Assembly (NCBI GenBank): GCA_045629205.1
Contig: JAZQQT010000173.1
Location: 1-8,974, forward strand
DNA: 8,974 nt
From: JAZQLP01 sp045629205
GTDB lineage: Bacteria > Bacillota > Clostridia > Oscillospirales > UBA644
Direction of reading: 5' to 3'
Shown here: positions 1 to 7,154 of the stretch, piece after piece
Layout of the letters: every line of letters starts with the position of its first letter
How positions within the stretch are numbered: position 1 is the stretch's first letter
Program-made: the position numbers and the translations under genes
Notes under the pieces: generated by a model
What the model was told of the DNA's origin: nothing
What the model saw: the letters and a program-made list of their open reading frames with translations, nothing else
Databases searched by the model: none

Positions 1-345
1 AGTTTGTTTTATAAATTCATCAATAATTTCTTTATCAAAACCATTTGGAAAAGTTGCAAAAGGTTTATCCAAAACTAAACCTGCAATTTCCCAATGACCT
101 GTTGTTGTGTCTTTTCCTGCGGAAATCTCACGTAACCTTCCGTATGCGCCGTTCGGCTTTTTTACTTTTTTTATTCCCTTAACGCCTGTTATATTTCCCA
201 ATCCGGCTGCTATCATATTATCCGCTTTAAAATAAGTTGATTTTGATATGCTTTCAAGCGTATTTGCTTTATAATCCCCGAATTTTTTACCGTCAGGCGC
301 AAGACCTATACCGAAGCTGTCAAGTACAATTAAAAAAACTCTCAT
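1..345 (-). CDS. deoB: Phosphopentomutase DeoB, N-terminal 115 codons (cut by window edge)
   Basis: DeoB interconverts (deoxy)ribose-1-phosphate and (deoxy)ribose-5-phosphate in the cytoplasm, linking nucleoside phosphorolysis to DeoC or to the pentose phosphate pathway. It belongs to the alkaline-phosphatase superfamily. I translated the frame from the ATG at 345 to the left edge without meeting a stop. The start RVFLIVLDSFGIG carries the first metal-ligand Asp (D9), followed by APDGKKFGDYKANTL. The sequence GKDTTTGHWE (residues 77-86) contains the Thr (T80) that aligns with the phosphorylated Thr85 of the Bacillus cereus enzyme; B. cereus has KDTMTGHWE. The family is about 390 residues long, so roughly 275 residues lie beyond the window. 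The start overlaps the deoC stop by one base (TAATG), and a weak AGAG lies 8 nt upstream. No defect is visible in the part present. Confidence 0.95.
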   Translation of the reverse strand, partial: MRVFLIVLDSFGIGLAPDGKKFGDYKANTLESISKSTYFKADNMIAAGLGNITGVKGIKKVKKPNGAYGRLREISAGKDTTTGHWEIAGLVLDKPFATFPNGFDKEIIDEFIKQT

Positions 346-1010
346 TATTTTATCTCTTTTTCCGATTGTTTTACGGCTTTTACTATTCTGCTTGTTCCTA
401 ATCGTGATGCTCCTGCATTGATAAAAGCTGCTCCGTCTTCTATAGACGAAATCCCACCTGCAGCCTTAATTAAAACATTTTTTCCGACATTATCAGCAAA
501 CAGTTTTATATCATCAAGGGTTGCTCCTCCATTCGAGAATCCCGTCGATGTTTTAATATAATCGGCCCCGGATTCTGTTACTATACTGCACATGGTCTTT
601 TTTTCTTCATCAGTTAGAAGGCATGTTTCGATAATAACTTTCAAAAGATGTCCGTTGCAGGCTTTTTTTATTTCTTTTATTTCATTTAAAATCAGGTCGT
701 TTTTTCTGTCTTTAAGCCAACCGATATTGATTACCATATCAATTTCGTCTGCTCCGTTTTTTAAGGCATCCTCTGTCTCAAAACATTTTACGGATGTCGT
801 CTGATATCCGTTCGGAAATCCGATTACCGTGCATATTTTAAGATTATCTTTTACATATTCTTTTGCCTGCTTGACATACGATGGGGGAATACATACAGAT
901 GCGGTTTTATACTTTATTCCGTCATCACACAGTTGCTTGATTTCCTGCCATGTGGCAATTTGAGAAAGAAGAGTATGATCACATTTTGAAAGTAAATCTT
1001 CGATCGTCAT
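345..1010 (-). CDS. deoC: Deoxyribose-phosphate aldolase DeoC
   Basis: This class I (Schiff-base) aldolase cleaves 2-deoxyribose-5-phosphate to acetaldehyde and glyceraldehyde-3-phosphate, the last step of deoxynucleoside catabolism. The 221 residues match the usual bacterial length and one TIM barrel. The N-terminus has the family pattern KCDHTLL (residues 9-15). The catalytic triad is present: D91 in EIDMVIN, the Schiff-base lysine K153 in YIKTSTGF, and K182 in IKAAGG, followed by a phosphate-binding GASRLGTS near the C-terminus. The ATG at 1010 overlaps the stop of the upstream EAL gene as ATGA, and a GAAGG ribosome binding site lies inside that gene, so the two are probably translationally coupled. 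deoB follows with a one-base overlap. The enzyme looks intact. Confidence 0.97.
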   Translation of the reverse strand: MTIEDLLSKCDHTLLSQIATWQEIKQLCDDGIKYKTASVCIPPSYVKQAKEYVKDNLKICTVIGFPNGYQTTSVKCFETEDALKNGADEIDMVINIGWLKDRKNDLILNEIKEIKKACNGHLLKVIIETCLLTDEEKKTMCSIVTESGADYIKTSTGFSNGGATLDDIKLFADNVGKNVLIKAAGGISSIEDGAAFINAGASRLGTSRIVKAVKQSEKEIK

Positions 1011-4000
1011 ATAGTATCGCCTTCTTTTCCTTTTTGATTTATAAGATTGTCAATAAATGCGTTGTCTGCGATAATCATTTCGTCCAAAGCGTTATCAGCA
1101 TTGATTTTTGATGCTGCGTCTGCCGCAACACATAATCCTTCATATCCGCGTCCGCAGCATTCCGTAGTGGAAACGCCCATTGAGAATGTCAGAGGAACGC
1201 CTTTGAAATTGCCTTGTAAGTCTTTGAATATATGTTTGGATTTTTCTTCAACAGAATCTTTATATTCAAATATGATCGCAAATATTCCTTCTCTGATTCG
1301 GGCGTTTAATCCTTCGGGGTTGGCATTTCTGATCTTTTCTGCAAAAGTTTTCAGATATTCGTCGCAGAATATATATCCCTTGTCTTTGTTCACCCCGGAA
1401 AATTTAGTAAGAGTAATAAATGCCATGGCATATTTTTTATCTTCATCAGATAAAACATCCGGTGCCTGTTCTTTTAATGCCTGTCTTGTAAGCAAGCCTG
1501 TAAGTGAATCGTGGTTCGTTTCGTATTCGAGTTTGATTCTTTCCTCAATCGATTCGAGTATTGTCCGCTTATAGGCATCTATATCCTGAGACAGCCAGAG
1601 AATCTGCTGCGCTTCACCGTCAATATTTCTGTTTACGACTGCAAAGAATGCTCGCGTCCATCTGTTTTTTGTGTTCAGATATTCAATCTCGTCATAATTT
1701 TTGATTAAGAAACGTTTCTTCAGCTCTTTTATATCTCCTACAATAGGACGCATCAGTTTCTCCGTTTCCGGCGGCAGATATTCGGATTTCAACCAATTGT
1801 TAACCTGTTCGGTGTATGGTCTTCCGGGAATTATTATTCTGCCGAGATGATCTGAATCTTTAAGAATTGTGAATGAATCGTTTTCGAGATTGATCAAAAA
1901 TGTCGAATATGATATTTCGGCAAAAGCAGTAAGGATTTGATTGAGTTCTTTTGTTGAAGTGAGTTCTTTTTCGAGGATCTCGCTTTTTTTTGTTACTGAT
2001 TTCAGCTGCTCTTTGTCATTGTGTATCTCGGTTACATCTCTTGCGGAAATAAACATAAGCTTTCCGTTTACCGATTCTATCGGTGTCGCAGTGGAGATGT
2101 ATATTTTACCGTCAGGCATTCTGATCTCCGATGTTTCGGAATGTCCGGTTTTTTCGGCAATTACACAAGGACAGTTTTCACATGTTCTTGCCTTGCCGAA
2201 TAATATTTTCGAGCAAATACCGTTTTCGTAAAAACTGTTCAGAGATCTGAATTTGTTGTTTGCATAAACGGTTTTTCCCGTTTCCTTGTCAACTATATAA
2301 ATATAGTCGTCGGAATTGTCAATAAGATTTCTGAAACTTCCGTCGACAACCGATTTCATAATCTGATTCGATTTTATGAATGTCGTAGACCTTGGTTCCG
2401 AGGTTTTATCAAAAGAATAACGGCCGTTTGTGATTAGATCCATAAATTCATCGGTCGGAATCGGTTTTGAAAAAAGATATCCCTGCATCAGATGACAGTT
2501 AAAAGACATCATACGTTCTGCCATATCGATAGTTTCAATTCCTTCGGCAATGACTTCCATACCCATAATGTCTGCAAGGCTTGTAATCGATGAAAGAATA
2601 ATGCTGTTTTTATGATTGAATTCAGAAGCGGAAACTATATCTTTATCAAGCTTTAAAATGCCGATCGGAAGTTCCATAAGGGTTTTTTCGGAAGATGCGC
2701 CGCTGCCGTAATCGTCAAGCTCCAGTGTTATACCCATTTTTGTCAGAGCATTGGCCATTTTCATCAGAATAGCCGGATTTTCGTTGTATGCACGTTCTGT
2801 GATTTCAATATGAATATATTGGGGGTCGATGTTATATTGTTTTATAATACGCTTGATTTCCGGTAAATAGTATTCATAATTAACATTCGCTCTTGACATA
2901 TTGACCGAAATCGGTATTGGTGTGATTCCGTTATCCGACAGCTTCTTTAAGAATATGCATGTTTCTTCAAGCACATGCCGGTCAATATATCTTATGAAAC
3001 CGTCTTTTTCAAAAAGCGATATAAAATCATTTGGCGGAATAATACCGTATTTCGGATGAAACCATCTTACAAGAGCCTCTGCTCCATATAATGAACCGGA
3101 ATTAAAATCGACTTTCGGTTGATAAAATACTTTAAACTGTCCTTCTTTTAATGCGGTTACGGCATAGTCTGTAAGCTCTTGTTGCTTTGAAATAGATGAG
3201 TGCATCTCTTTTGTGTAAAAAGCTATTTCGTTTTCAACGCCTTTTTCCACTGATTCCATTGCAAGGTGCGCTCTGTCCATACACTGAATCAACGGTATTG
3301 ATTTATCATCGATCAGATATGCTCCGCGACGATAATGTATGTCAAAGTCAAATCCGTGCTGTTGCACATTTGTATCAAAGTTATCGTAGAAGGTTTTCAT
3401 GTTTTCGGGGTCGTATTTGTAAATAAGATAAAAAGTATCAGCTCTGGCTCTGCAGCCTATACAATCTTCCGAATGTTCGAGTTTTGCGGACTCAACAATA
3501 TGTCGGAGGATTTTATCCCCGTTTTCATATCCGTATTGTTCGTTGATTCTTCTGAACCCCTGAATGTCAAGACATATGATAATATAATGCCCGATGGGTT
3601 TTGATTGGACCATTTCCGTTGAAATTCGGAGAAAAGCATCTCGTGTCAACGCCCCTGAAACCTGGTCATAATCAAGTTGTCTCTGCACTTCTATTAAACG
3701 ATCATGCTCGGATTTTGCAAGAACTTCAAGCATATCGTTTTGTGCCTTGATTTTTTTTGCCTGTTTGATTTTGGAAAGTCGGGATGTTTGAATAAAAAAT
3801 CCTGACATTATACCGAGTATTGTGAAAATAATGCTGTTTAAGATATCGATTCTGAGAATGGTATCTGTTTCCTGTGACGACTTGAAGACAAGAGCGCAAA
3901 TAAGGAAAAATGCAAGATTGCACAATGAAAAAACAGTAATTTTGTATGGTTTGTCTGTTATAAAAATGGGAATGCCGAAGAGAAAAACACAAGCGGTTAT

Positions 4001-4363
4001 AGCACCGTAATTCTGGTCGAACACCGTGCTGTCTAAAGTTGCAAAAACAAAAACGCCGGCAAGAAGACAATACTGAGCAAAAGTTGCGAAATGAGGCGCG
4101 TATTTTCGGATTATTATGCCGGCAGTCATACACAATGAGAAAAATGCAAAAAAAACAAAATACAGAAAACGGTATCCTGCTAAATTCAGTGCCGGGATAA
4201 AAGATGCTGTTATCATCAACAGCATAAACAGAACCCCATATCTTGACAGTGATCTGAACAGGTTGATATTGGATGTGTTAATTGCATCCGTATATTCTTT
4301 GAATTCGTCTTTCGTTTGCCCTGCGTAAGCGTAGTATTCTATTTTTTTTCGGAAATTACTCAT
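1007..4363 (-). CDS. Membrane c-di-GMP phosphodiesterase: 6TM, degenerate GGDEF, EAL, PAS sensors, degenerate GGDEF
   Basis: This is a predicted inner-membrane cyclic-di-GMP phosphodiesterase of 1118 residues. About six hydrophobic segments (roughly 43-192) form an N-terminal sensor, followed by a helical linker. The first GGDEF domain (233-390) has RADTF at 307-311 instead of GGDEF and no RxxD inhibitory site, so it is probably not a cyclase. The EAL domain (397-645) keeps every expected catalytic residue: E429 of EAL, N488, E520, D550/D551 (DDYGSG), K571, E607 and Q627. A PAS-like domain (676-780) carries cysteines C717, C728, C731 and C733. A coiled coil and a second PAS-like region (813-930) follow, then a terminal GGDEF-like domain with REGIF at 1024-1028, also decayed. 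The frame can be extended five codons to a TTG, but AAAGGA sits 6 nt before the ATG at 4363, so I use that ATG. The start overlaps the upstream flavoprotein gene by 8 bp, and the stop overlaps deoC. The signal sensed is unknown. Confidence 0.9.
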   Translation of the reverse strand: MSNFRKKIEYYAYAGQTKDEFKEYTDAINTSNINLFRSLSRYGVLFMLLMITASFIPALNLAGYRFLYFVFFAFFSLCMTAGIIIRKYAPHFATFAQYCLLAGVFVFATLDSTVFDQNYGAITACVFLFGIPIFITDKPYKITVFSLCNLAFFLICALVFKSSQETDTILRIDILNSIIFTILGIMSGFFIQTSRLSKIKQAKKIKAQNDMLEVLAKSEHDRLIEVQRQLDYDQVSGALTRDAFLRISTEMVQSKPIGHYIIICLDIQGFRRINEQYGYENGDKILRHIVESAKLEHSEDCIGCRARADTFYLIYKYDPENMKTFYDNFDTNVQQHGFDFDIHYRRGAYLIDDKSIPLIQCMDRAHLAMESVEKGVENEIAFYTKEMHSSISKQQELTDYAVTALKEGQFKVFYQPKVDFNSGSLYGAEALVRWFHPKYGIIPPNDFISLFEKDGFIRYIDRHVLEETCIFLKKLSDNGITPIPISVNMSRANVNYEYYLPEIKRIIKQYNIDPQYIHIEITERAYNENPAILMKMANALTKMGITLELDDYGSGASSEKTLMELPIGILKLDKDIVSASEFNHKNSIILSSITSLADIMGMEVIAEGIETIDMAERMMSFNCHLMQGYLFSKPIPTDEFMDLITNGRYSFDKTSEPRSTTFIKSNQIMKSVVDGSFRNLIDNSDDYIYIVDKETGKTVYANNKFRSLNSFYENGICSKILFGKARTCENCPCVIAEKTGHSETSEIRMPDGKIYISTATPIESVNGKLMFISARDVTEIHNDKEQLKSVTKKSEILEKELTSTKELNQILTAFAEISYSTFLINLENDSFTILKDSDHLGRIIIPGRPYTEQVNNWLKSEYLPPETEKLMRPIVGDIKELKKRFLIKNYDEIEYLNTKNRWTRAFFAVVNRNIDGEAQQILWLSQDIDAYKRTILESIEERIKLEYETNHDSLTGLLTRQALKEQAPDVLSDEDKKYAMAFITLTKFSGVNKDKGYIFCDEYLKTFAEKIRNANPEGLNARIREGIFAIIFEYKDSVEEKSKHIFKDLQGNFKGVPLTFSMGVSTTECCGRGYEGLCVAADAASKINADNALDEMIIADNAFIDNLINQKGKEGDTI
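1020..1024 (-). promoter_or_regulatory. Ribosome binding site for deoC inside the EAL gene
   Basis: GAAGG lies 9 nt before the deoC ATG and within the last codons of the upstream EAL gene. Together with the ATGA overlap it supports translational coupling between the two genes. Confidence 0.6.
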
Positions 4364-4946
4364 TGTCGTTCCTTTCAAAATTGATACAAGTGTATAGGTC
4401 TATTTCATTATTTAATTTTTCGATAACAGAATTGACATCGGTGTCGGGTATATCCATATTCTCAGCTTGGAATAATCTTGTTTCGTCAATGGAAAGCATA
4501 TCTCGGCACAGTCTTTTTATGTATTCATATCCGTCATTAACTGGTGCGGGTCCTCCTGCCGTAGAAACGTAAAAGAGTTTTTTTGCATTGCAAAGACCTT
4601 GGGGTATTCCGTTTTCATCGTATCTGAAAACCAGTCCGCTTATCATAATGTTTTCAATATAAACTTTCAGAATTGCAGGGAATGACATATCCCAATATGG
4701 TGCCGCGATGATGATAATGTCGGCAGCTGCGAATCTTCTGGCATAAAAGAAGAGTTCATCTCCGAATGCCTTTTGTGAGATAAGTTCGGTTCTTTTCGAT
4801 AAGAGCTCTTCGTTTACCGGTTTTATATCAGTTTTATATAATTCTAATATTTCTGTTTCTCCGCCGATATTATTAATAAGTCGTTCGGCGGCTTTTCTCG
4901 TTTTGGATTCTTTTCTGGCGCACGCATCAATAAACAGTAGTCTCAT
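4356..4946 (-). CDS. Flavodoxin-fold NAD(P)H oxidoreductase (quinone reductase / azoreductase type)
   Basis: This 196-residue protein matches the Flavodoxin_2 family (AcpD/AzoR azoreductases and NAD(P)H:quinone reductases), which are FMN-dependent two-electron reductases. What can be seen: a beta-strand start MRLLFIDACAR with a phosphate-loop-like S14-x-T-R, the FMN-contacting APYWDMSFP (82-90, corresponding to the family's PMYNF-type loop), LKVYIENIMISGLVFRY (93-109), and STAGGP (128-133), the equivalent of the second flavin loop. The physiological substrate cannot be read from sequence; azo compounds are only the assay substrate of relatives. The gene starts 14 bp after the nucleosidase gene behind a weak AAGTGA site, and its end overlaps the EAL gene by 8 bp. 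A role in supplying electrons to, or reporting redox state near, the neighbouring Cys-containing signalling proteins is speculative. Confidence 0.85.
   Translation of the reverse strand: MRLLFIDACARKESKTRKAAERLINNIGGETEILELYKTDIKPVNEELLSKRTELISQKAFGDELFFYARRFAAADIIIIAAPYWDMSFPAILKVYIENIMISGLVFRYDENGIPQGLCNAKKLFYVSTAGGPAPVNDGYEYIKRLCRDMLSIDETRLFQAENMDIPDTDVNSVIEKLNNEIDLYTCINFERNDNE
4370..4375 (-). promoter_or_regulatory. Ribosome binding site that fixes the EAL gene start
   Basis: AAAGGA lies 6 nt upstream of the ATG at 4363. The alternative in-frame TTG at 4378 would place this site inside the coding sequence and has no comparable site of its own, so the ATG is preferred. Confidence 0.75.
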
Positions 4947-4960
4947 ATCTAATCACTTTA

Positions 4961-5734
4961 TCAGTCCAAAGGCAGGTATTTTTCAAAAAGCAGTTGTGCG
5001 AACTGCATAGATGTATATGCGGCAAATCTTTGGTATCTGTCGTCTTTTCGGGAGTCTGCAAAATCGCATATGCTTTTCAGAACAAGTGCCATTGGCCGAG
5101 GCTCTGTTGCATTTTTTGCCGCATAGGCGATGGCATATGATTCCATATCAAGAGATGTGGTATTTTGGAATATTCCCGTAACCGCTTTTTTTACATATTC
5201 CGAATTGGCGATTACTGAATTGCCGGATGCCATCGGACCTATGATCAGGTGATTTTCATTTTCAATCGAGTTATTTGCTTGTTCAACATAGGATAATAAT
5301 TCTTCATTGGTTTTAATACTTAACGGTCTCGATTTAAAACCTATATTACCGAAAATAATATCTGCTTCTTCGGCAGGAACATATTTACCGTTTGAATAAT
5401 TCCAAATATGATTTGCGCATATTACATCACCGTATTCAAAATCTTCCGCACCGTCAATTTGTATTCCTGCGGCAATTCCGACCATGATCAGATATTTCGG
5501 TCTGTATCTTTCAATAAGTTTCATGCTTAATACAGAGCATGCGACCATTCCCATTTCGTTTTGTTTAGCCAGAATGATTTTATGCTTTTCTTTGTTTCTT
5601 TCAAATGACGACTCATAGTATTCCTGTTCGTCTCCGGGAAAAATTTTCTTTTCCCAGTCATAAAAAAGCTTTGCGGCGTTAAATTCCGTATCAGTGACAG
5701 TTACTATTGCGACGGCAGATTTATAATCGTTCAT
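4961..5734 (-). CDS. Nucleoside phosphorylase / nucleosidase superfamily protein (PNP_UDP_1 fold)
   Basis: This is a stand-alone 257-residue member of the phosphorylase superfamily that includes purine nucleoside phosphorylase and MTA/SAH nucleosidase. These enzymes break the N-glycosidic bond of nucleosides with phosphate or water. Visible motifs (numbered from the chosen start): AIVTVTDTEF with E17, at the position of the MTA/SAH nucleosidase Glu12; MVGIAAGI (84-91); YGDVI (101-105); IGPMASGNSVI (165-175); SLDMESYA with E198, matching the ribose-binding Glu; and ICDFAD with D224, matching the catalytic Asp. The tail ICDFADSRKDDRYQRFAAYT resembles the phosphorylase domains attached to NACHT/STAND-type proteins more than classical DeoD or Pfs. 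A TTG extension of 13 codons is possible, but GGAG lies 6 nt before the ATG at 5734. Its place in an operon with deoC and deoB suggests nucleoside salvage; base specificity, and phosphorolysis versus hydrolysis, are undetermined. Confidence 0.85.
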   Translation of the reverse strand: MNDYKSAVAIVTVTDTEFNAAKLFYDWEKKIFPGDEQEYYESSFERNKEKHKIILAKQNEMGMVACSVLSMKLIERYRPKYLIMVGIAAGIQIDGAEDFEYGDVICANHIWNYSNGKYVPAEEADIIFGNIGFKSRPLSIKTNEELLSYVEQANNSIENENHLIIGPMASGNSVIANSEYVKKAVTGIFQNTTSLDMESYAIAYAAKNATEPRPMALVLKSICDFADSRKDDRYQRFAAYTSMQFAQLLFEKYLPLD

Positions 5735-5740
5735 TTTTTT

Positions 5741-5744
5741 CTCC
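5741..5744 (-). promoter_or_regulatory. Ribosome binding site that fixes the nucleosidase start
   Basis: GGAG lies 6 nt upstream of the ATG at 5734, inside the 45-bp gap after the HD-GYP gene. The longer frame opening at a TTG (5773) has no such site. Confidence 0.8.
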
Positions 5745-5779
5745 GATATATTAAAATACAATGTCAGATACAATATGAT

Positions 5780-7153
5780 TCAGCGTGTGTTGATTATGTT
5801 TTCAAATACAGAGGCAGGTTGTTCGCAACGTGGACAAATAAAATCGGCAGACAAGTCACCTTCATATATGTAACCGCATACGGGGCAACGCCACGAATTT
5901 GAAGCGTGTGCTTGTTTTGTCTCTGCAATATACTGTTCTTCTTCGGCTTGTTTGTTTTTCGAAAAACACAAGTCGATATCATGTATGATATCACTGTCCA
6001 ATTGATTAGATGCAGCCATTTTGTTTAAGACAGAGATTGCTTCATTGTGTGTCATTCCGGCTTTATATGGGCGTTTTTCCACAAGCGCCTGATAAATATC
6101 AAGACACGCGATTAAACGTTCGTTTTTACCCAGATCTTCCGCTTTATATCCGAACGGATAACCGCTTCCGTCAAGTTTCTCATGATGCAGCGAGGCCCAT
6201 CGTGATATATCCTCTAACCCTCCGATCGGAGAGAGCATAGTCCAAGTTCCCATCGCGTGATTCTGTATTTTTTTATACTCGGTGGAGGAGAGTTTATCGG
6301 GTTTTTCAAGGATATCATTGCTTATTAACAGCTTTCCGATATCATGCAGCGCACCTGCAATATAAAGTTTATCGCATATTTCTTTTGAATAATTGTAATA
6401 CTGTCCCATTTTTTCTGCTTTTTCGGCAATTCCGATAGAATGGCGCCAAGTAAAGTGAGATTTATAGTCAACGATTTTTGCAAAAAACGAAGCCATTTCT
6501 CTCAATATATCCGTCGAAATTTCGTCCGTAAAATCGGGAAGCATTTGTTTTACAATAGTTCTGCATCCTTCTCCCGCAATCGAACATAACGTTTCATAAT
6601 CGATTGCTTGCTTGAAAACATCAATACTTTCTTTTGATACCGCTTTATCCGCCTCATTATCGAGCCAGATAAGGATATTACGGTATTTATTAATATCCAT
6701 TGTGTCCAATGAAAATGTCACGTCAAGAATATCCGCTAAATGGATCAATTGCGCCGCAAGGGGAGTTTCAAAAGATTTTTTACCCAAAGCTCCATTTCCG
6801 TCTGCTCTTTCATGATGGTATAACACTGCACCTTTGATTTGCTCATATCCCGGTATTTTCATCAGCATTTCTTCTCCGGTTATGCAATGTTCACTCATAT
6901 TGCTTTCATCAAGTTGCTTGTTGTTACCGTCAAGCTCATCATTGAAATATTCCGATAAAGCACAATCATGTAAAAGCGCAGCTTCAGTCAGGACGAAAAT
7001 AATACTGTCATCTATGCCGATTTTACGTGCCATCAGATTCGTTAATACTGCAATACGTTTTCCGTGATTTCGCGCTGTTTTTATTATCTCTTCTTCAACG
7101 TAGTCAAGAGAAATTGTGAGCGTATTTATGAATTTTGTCAATTCAATTTTCAT
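5780..7153 (-). CDS. Tandem HD / HD-GYP phosphodiesterase with C-terminal rubredoxin-like domain
   Basis: This 457-residue cytoplasmic protein is predicted to hydrolyse cyclic-di-GMP. The first HD domain (about 28-150) has H30, H62-D63, H89, H113-H114 and D141 as metal-ligand candidates, but DGNGALG replaces the GYP signature. The second HD domain (about 230-395) is a full HD-GYP: H238, ALHDIGK (H270, D271, K274), H299, HHEKLDGSGYP (323-333) and D352, followed by the typical RPYK. HD-GYP enzymes convert c-di-GMP to pGpG or GMP using two or three metal ions, often iron. A linker rich in E, Q and K leads to WRCPVCGYIYEG...CPRC (C423, C426, C440, C443), a compact rubredoxin-like module of the kind found at rubrerythrin C-termini, expected to bind one Fe or Zn. 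I see no membrane segment or receiver domain. The start lies one base after the acetyltransferase stop, with a weak GAAAGA site. Confidence 0.93.
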   Translation of the reverse strand: MKIELTKFINTLTISLDYVEEEIIKTARNHGKRIAVLTNLMARKIGIDDSIIFVLTEAALLHDCALSEYFNDELDGNNKQLDESNMSEHCITGEEMLMKIPGYEQIKGAVLYHHERADGNGALGKKSFETPLAAQLIHLADILDVTFSLDTMDINKYRNILIWLDNEADKAVSKESIDVFKQAIDYETLCSIAGEGCRTIVKQMLPDFTDEISTDILREMASFFAKIVDYKSHFTWRHSIGIAEKAEKMGQYYNYSKEICDKLYIAGALHDIGKLLISNDILEKPDKLSSTEYKKIQNHAMGTWTMLSPIGGLEDISRWASLHHEKLDGSGYPFGYKAEDLGKNERLIACLDIYQALVEKRPYKAGMTHNEAISVLNKMAASNQLDSDIIHDIDLCFSKNKQAEEEQYIAETKQAHASNSWRCPVCGYIYEGDLSADFICPRCEQPASVFENIINTR

Positions 7154-7154
7154 T

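Noticed and set aside
345..1010. Possibility that the block is a classical deo operon headed by a DeoR-type regulator
   Set aside because: No regulator, transporter, pyrimidine phosphorylase or cytidine deaminase is encoded in the window; only deoC, deoB and an atypical phosphorylase are seen.
1047..1574. A 175-codon open frame on the plus strand, opposite the 3' part of the EAL gene
   Set aside because: It lies wholly antisense to a gene with clear domain content, has no recognisable motif, and its composition fits a shadow frame. The other plus-strand frames (e.g. 8118-8420, 8633-8944) were rejected for the same reason.
3726..4133. A 135-codon minus-strand frame inside the membrane part of the EAL gene
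   Set aside because: It is an out-of-frame overlap of the real transmembrane coding sequence and shows no family motif or own ribosome binding site.
5735..5779. Possible promoter or terminator in the largest gap (45 bp)
   Set aside because: The gap is AT-rich, but the best -35/-10-like pair (TTGTAT and TAATAT) is only 14 nt apart, and no stem-loop with a T-run is present. It looks like an ordinary intra-operon spacer.
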